Shown piece by piece: positions 59,695 to 64,000 of a stretch of DNA of 64,000 nt. Within the stretch, counting starts at the first letter, position 1. Each line of letters begins with the position of its first letter. The DNA lies in the NCBI GenBank assembly GCA_040357565.1, contig JBDODJ010000033.1, one strand, 5' to 3'. The translations under genes and the position numbers were made by a program. Under the pieces are notes generated by a model. That model was not told the DNA's origin. It saw only the letters and a list, made by a program, of their open reading frames with translations, and searched no databases. The stretch comes from Cercozoa sp. M6MM. Its lineage: Eukaryota; Endomyxa: Ascetosporea.

Positions 59695-59951
59695 GTACAA
59701 CAGACACAGACATAGGAGTCATGTGAGTACCGATCCTGGCGGCAGCGAAGATGTCGTAGTTGCCGACCTTCCATGCCGGCAGCTGCAGTGTGAAAGGACT
59801 AGTCTCAAGTCTTCTTGTAAACAGTACGACATTAGAATTAACCCATACACACACACATACCTGTCGCGGCATCTGTGCGCGTTGCAGTTGCTGCTGCTGC
59901 AGGTGCTGCTGTCGTGCCGCTGGGTCGGCGAACTGCGACAGGTGCGCCGCA

Positions 59952-60002
<51 letters not shown>

Positions 60003-60012
60003 NNNNNNNNNN

Positions 60013-60111
<99 letters not shown>

Positions 60112-62239
60112 TACACAATGGACATAGTTAGTCAACGAATCACCTCGCCAACAGAGCCGACGTCGATGTGCGGATGTTGTGCCACAAAGGCACGTGCCAC
60201 GGCGAGAGGATCCTCGTGTTTGTTGAACCCAAGGGGAACCTGCTTGTCACCCAGCTGGACTTGCACCACGTGGTCGTACTGTAGCACCACTTAGTGCGTC
60301 GATACCTCCAATACACTCAAAAACTAACAACGGTACCTCCATGCCGTCGAGCACATTGCCAGCGTTGCCACGTGACTTCCCCAAGGCACTGCCCAGGTGC
60401 TGCCACTGACCTTGCGACCATTGGTACACCTGGAGACCGCCCTGTGACGGGTCGTTGATGACACGTGTCTCACCCTCCTTCGTTCCGGCTTGTGACAGTG
60501 CTTCCACACCCGGAAATTCCGAGGCGTCGAGTGCTTCCATGCCGCCTTGTTCTGCAATTCAACAACAGGTTGGAACTAAGTCGTACTGGTCGTACACGAG
60601 GAGATTGGCACCTTTGCCAGCGTGACACGCGTCGACGATTTCGTTGAATGCAGCGATTTCCTCTGCACTGGCTGCGCACAAAATGTGGCAAGAAGGGTGT
60701 ACGGGATGGGATAGACTGTTGGAAGGGAAGCGAGATACCAGCATCAGCAGTGCGGCGAGTGAAGACGCGACAGACGCCGTCAGTACAGGCCGTGACCAAG
60801 TCACCGTTGGGCAGCGTGCACATGTTGCGAACAGCGCCGGGGTGCTTGATCTCCTGCACGCACTGCCACGAGGTCGTGTCCCACACGCGCACCGTGCTGT
60901 CCTCGCCGGCACTGGCCACTGTCAACACATCCAAGTTGCAACAGGGCAAAAGGGCACAAGGGAAAAAGAAACCGAGATAAAGAGCAGGCACACATACCCA
61001 GCTGATCCGATAGGAAGACAGCGGCGTAGACGAATGGCGGTGTGTCACCGACTGCGGCATGAGCCACGGTTTCGCCCTTGAGTTGACACGTGCGCGTGGC
61101 TGGGTTGACTTGCCACTGCACAAAGAAACGCGTGCACGGACAAGTGCGGACCGACGCAATGTTAAGCGTGAACCAGTTTAAGCGCGCCGTCGTTGGCACA
61201 TGAGACGAAACAATGTGCGTCCTGCGGGTGCACCGCGATGGCACGGATCACGTGCGCGTGCGCGTTTTTTTCCGTGTGCACGCACTTGCCTTGCTGACTG
61301 CCCACAAACACACGGAGATGTGGTACAGACACAGATGGGTATATGCAGGCACGTACTCCCACAGGTGCAGGTGCTTCTCGGAGGCAGTGACGATGAGCGC
61401 AGAGTCACCGCTGCCGACAAGGGCGACTTCGACGCCGTACCGGTGGCCGCCCAGTGTAGCAGCAACGCGAGTGCCCGCAAACACGCGTGCCTGCAAGTTC
61501 GTTCAAGTGCAATAAAGAGAGCATACGCACGCTGAGTGAACGTACCGATCCGTCAAAGGAACCAGTCACCACGTGTTCGGAATCGATCGGAAACACTGCA
61601 CATGGTTTGGCATGATATATGTATATATAGGTACTACAAGGGACGAAGGTCACCTGAGTTGACAGCACCACCGTGCCCTTGCAGCAGGCCAAGTGACTGT
61701 GCTGTCATGGCCTTCCACACTCGCGCGTACTGGTCAGTGCCTCCTACACAAATACACACACACACACACACACACACGGCAGTACAAGAACAGGTAGATG
61801 TGTTTGTTGTTCATGTCCTACCGCTGATGAAGGTGTCTTCAGTGCCTGGCACGGCACGCAACGACAACAGCAGTTTCTGGGCACTGCAGTTTGTGCAATG
61901 ATGCTTCAGATAGAAACGTAGGCGTGCAGAGCTGTACCCATGCAGACACGCCGGGAAAATGCGCTGTGCGACCCACTTGCCTTCGTCCGACTGCAAAATG
62001 GGCCTCGCTTATGCACCCTTACAGTGCTACCAGAACAAGTACCTGGATGGCACGGTAGAGATGGCCGTGCTGTTCACCGAATACAATTATCTTCCCCTCT
62101 GGATTGGCCGCCACCACACGAAGCTGCAAACACACACACGCACACCATGCCTGCCGACCAACTGCCAGAAAGATCGACGTACGGGACCCTCTGTAGCGAG
62201 TTGTGCGGAAAGCACAAACTCCTGAGACTGCTGAGACAT
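58225..62239 (-). CDS. PLAA: PLAA/Doa1 (Ufd3) ubiquitin-binding WD40-PFU-PUL protein
   Basis: PLAA/Doa1 binds ubiquitin and Cdc48/p97 and acts in ubiquitin turnover and protein sorting. The ATG at 62239 gives MSQQSQEFVLSAQLATEGP. The WD40 propeller exons include VVAANPEGKIIVFGEQHGHL, LLLSLRAVPGTEDTFISG, TDQYARVWKAMTAQSLGLLQ, IDSEHVVTGSFDGSVRSL, LIVTASEKHLHLWE, VHPQDAHCFVSCANDGALKL and VASAGEDSTVRVWDTTSWQC. The PFU domain reads EGETRVINDPSQGGLQVYQW, then YDHVVQVQLGDKQVPLGFNK and EDPLAVARAFVAQHNIDVGS. A PUL (armadillo-like) C-terminus follows: PFTLQLPAWKVGNYDIFAAA, AVTGVADAYQGEDKPQVQQA, PFAALSLVAKTLANLLA and WTACVTLLRDVAVAL. It ends LCALHNRRWPPI (TGA 58225-58227). Domain order is that of the family. 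Introns carry (GT)n tracts and a 10-N gap at 60003-60012. Confidence 0.9.
59631..59692. repeat. (CA)n microsatellite in a PLAA intron
   Basis: Uninterrupted CA tract. Similar tracts lie at 58552-58609 and 59955-60109 in the same gene. Confidence 0.9.
59955..60109. repeat. (CA)n microsatellite with 10-N gap in a PLAA intron
   Basis: The longest CA tract in the window, broken by 10 N at 60003-60012. Confidence 0.9.
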
Positions 62240-62433
62240 TAAGCACACCTCTGCACACTGTTATTAGCAAAAAATGTCAATCTGAACAAAGCCAGTGCAG
62301 AGTGCCTTCCGTGAAAGCGAAAAACGCTACTTTCGTGATCGCGCGCGTGTGGTTGGGGTCGAGCCCCGAGCTGTGCGCTTCTAGCGTGCGGCAAAAGTTC
62401 CTCTTTTGGTTTAGGAACGAATTTTAGGCGATA
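62240..62433. promoter_or_regulatory. divergent promoter region, PLAA / unknown
   Basis: A 194-bp spacer between opposing start codons, containing GATCGCGCGCGTGTGGTTGG near 62338. No element can be named. Confidence 0.4.
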
Positions 62434-64000
62434 ATGTTGGGCGAAAGCGCCCCCAACCCAGCGAAAACGACAGAAATCGCTGATGCCAAGGAGACGACCT
62501 TCACTGACTCAGAAGTAAGCTTTTTCGCTGGATGCTTGTTGATCTTCACTGCATCGACCTTATCTCAAAAATTTGGCACTTAGAACACGACCGCCGAGAA
62601 GGGTAATCTCAGCAACGATGGTCGGCCCGACGCGACTATAAAAGCTGACTCTGAGAAAGAAGAGGAAGTCACTGTAGCGCCTCTCATCCCAGCTGAATCC
62701 CTCACTCCGGTCGCTCTCGAACGAAACTCAGGGTTAGTCTTCATGAAACTTCACGACGTGCTTGATTTCGTTTTTCCTTGCAATGAAATACATCCGCGCA
62801 CTGCTGCGCGTCTTTTCTTGTTTGGTACAGTGCTGATCTGAGTTATTTGACTATCACTCTGCAACAAGCAACGTGTGATGTTCTTGTCCAAACAGCTGAG
62901 TATGGCCCAGTCAAGAGATCGCACTGCATTTCTTCGGGTTGTTTCTGTCGGGCATGCTCTGACAAAATTCGACGTTGCAGAACAGCTTCCCTGATCGCAC
63001 GACAGCTTGCCGACGAGGTGCATGTGACGTCGGGTACCACTATTTTAAGTAGTGCGCTTGGTTTGTTATGCTCTTAAAATGGAACAGGTTCCTCTGGCTT
63101 TAGCGGTGGAGAAAGTGCCGATATCGATACCTCGTCAGCAGTATCTATATCCGACGCGAAAGAAGTTCTGTGTAGTCGATGCGTTCAGCACTGCCAAGAG
63201 GTAACTTTTCCCGGATCTTTTTCGTTGTCTTGGTGCCCCTACTACTTTACCAACTGAAAGGTCACACATATCTTTGGCGGTATTCGTGGATCGAACGTTG
63301 TGGCACGACATGAACTCTCAATGCTTATCTCTTCGTTCTACAAAGATGAACTGACGACGGCGTACGGCGTGCCCATAAGCACCTCCATCGCAGAGCGAGA
63401 AGCTTTTTTCTCGAAACTGCCTCAAAAGGCACGTATTCCGCAGGACTACAATCGCGTCGAAGTGTGCAAGCTTCTGCTCCCGAAAGAGCGACGTGCGTGG
63501 CTTGACACCCTCACAGCAATTCGGAGTGGCACTCACGCGCAATCGACAACAATGTCACGCGTCGATCTGGAGAACACCTTTTGTAAACTCACATGCTACG
63601 TTGATCATGCTTGCAGTTTGGGCGCAGATGAAAACTGCTACGGTAGGGGAAGAATTAGAACGAAACACGACGCTGGAGTTCCATGAAGTCAGTCGTCGTC
63701 TGCGCAAACATTTTGCTGCTCGCGTTCGACGACTCAAACAACTGATCGACTCCGAGTTTGGCGTAATTTTGCACATCAACTCATGTGCTCGGGCCAAAGA
63801 GCTTTTTGTGCACAGAGTAAAACGACAAAGTATGGCCCTCGCCTGCCTATCGTCCAGCAAACGCGCGCACAACGACTTCGGGCACTTCAAGGAGTCACGC
63901 ACTTCATGGAAACGCGTCGCACAATGTCCTTGATGCATGCACATGCCTTTCAGCTGGCACGAGGTATCGATAGCACCGGCGTCTACATGCTCCGAGAATG
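62434..64000 (+). CDS. unrecognised gene, truncated by the window end
   Basis: The ATG at 62434 gives MLGESAPNPAKTTEIADAKE, continuing TTFTDSE. Exons follow: NTTAEKGNLSNDGRPDATIK then EEEVTVAPLIPAESLTPVAL (about 62584-62730), ADLSYLTITLQQATCDVLVQ (about 62831-63035) and VPLALAVEKVPISIPRQQYL (about 63090-63200). Next come FGGIRGSNVVARHELSMLIS, KDELTTAYGVPISTSIAERE and VEVCKLLLPKERRAWLDTLT (about 63262-63640). Another frame opens from about 63650 (TTLEFHEVSRRLRKHFAARV, RVRRLKQLIDSEFGVILHIN). The N-terminal third is acidic and disordered, the middle mixed alpha/beta. No family is recognised, and the gene continues past the window. Confidence 0.45.

Overview
The window is nuclear DNA from a eukaryote, most likely a free-living or parasitic protist with a cilium; I could not identify the species. 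Genes lie on both strands and are cut by many short GT-AG introns, often starting GTAC. Exons are short (roughly 30-250 bp). Introns carry long (CA)n/(GT)n, (GA)n and poly-C tracts, and all seven N-runs (10 or 100 N) sit inside or beside such tracts. A B9D2 homologue argues for a cilium. A complex I 49-kDa C-terminal segment and a MIC60 homologue argue for a respiring, crista-bearing mitochondrion. No rRNA, tRNA, CRISPR or bacterial operon signal was seen.

Layout, left to right: an unrecognised gene running off the left edge (-, 1-2310); cytosolic Fe-S assembly factor NAR1/CIAO3 (+, 2866-5224); a C2H2 zinc-finger protein (+, 6239-8453); an unrecognised gene (+, 8900-9823); B9D2 (+, 10292-11056); an FKBP-TPR immunophilin (-, 11737-14185); a Q/S-rich protein (+, 14388-15478); an unrecognised multi-exon membrane protein (-, about 15875-18183). 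Next is repeat copy A, then MIC60 whose reading frame continues upstream into a nucleoside-monophosphate-kinase domain (-, 18872-20912). Across an assembly gap lies an eIF4G-like gene (+, 21134-22903), followed by an SPFH/band-7 protein (-, 23224-25403), a secreted ankyrin protein (+, 26010-26895), repeat copy B, and an unrecognised gene (-, 27815-29463). CTU2 (-) and RRP12 (+) then diverge from a 164-bp spacer, RRP12 filling 32-39.3 kb.

The right third holds a mobile-element-like remnant with a hairpin (39.5-40.1 kb), a secreted unknown (-), FolD/MTHFD (+), a PH-PP2C phosphatase (-), a second secreted unknown (+), methionine aminopeptidase (-), a second ankyrin protein (-), an ARL8-type GTPase (-), a nuclear gene ending in the C-terminus of complex I 49-kDa subunit (+), a secreted cupin (+), PLAA/Doa1 (-) and a truncated unknown gene at the right edge (+).

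The neighbours form no pathway cluster; most are housekeeping genes. The most unusual items are the kinase-MIC60 reading frame, the isolated complex I 49-kDa C-terminus behind a long unrelated presequence, the PH-PP2C architecture, a repeat family whose two copies differ by an internal inversion, and eight copies of a 10-bp GC palindrome. Exon boundaries were read by eye from splice signals and homology, so spans are gene-level and individual junctions are provisional.
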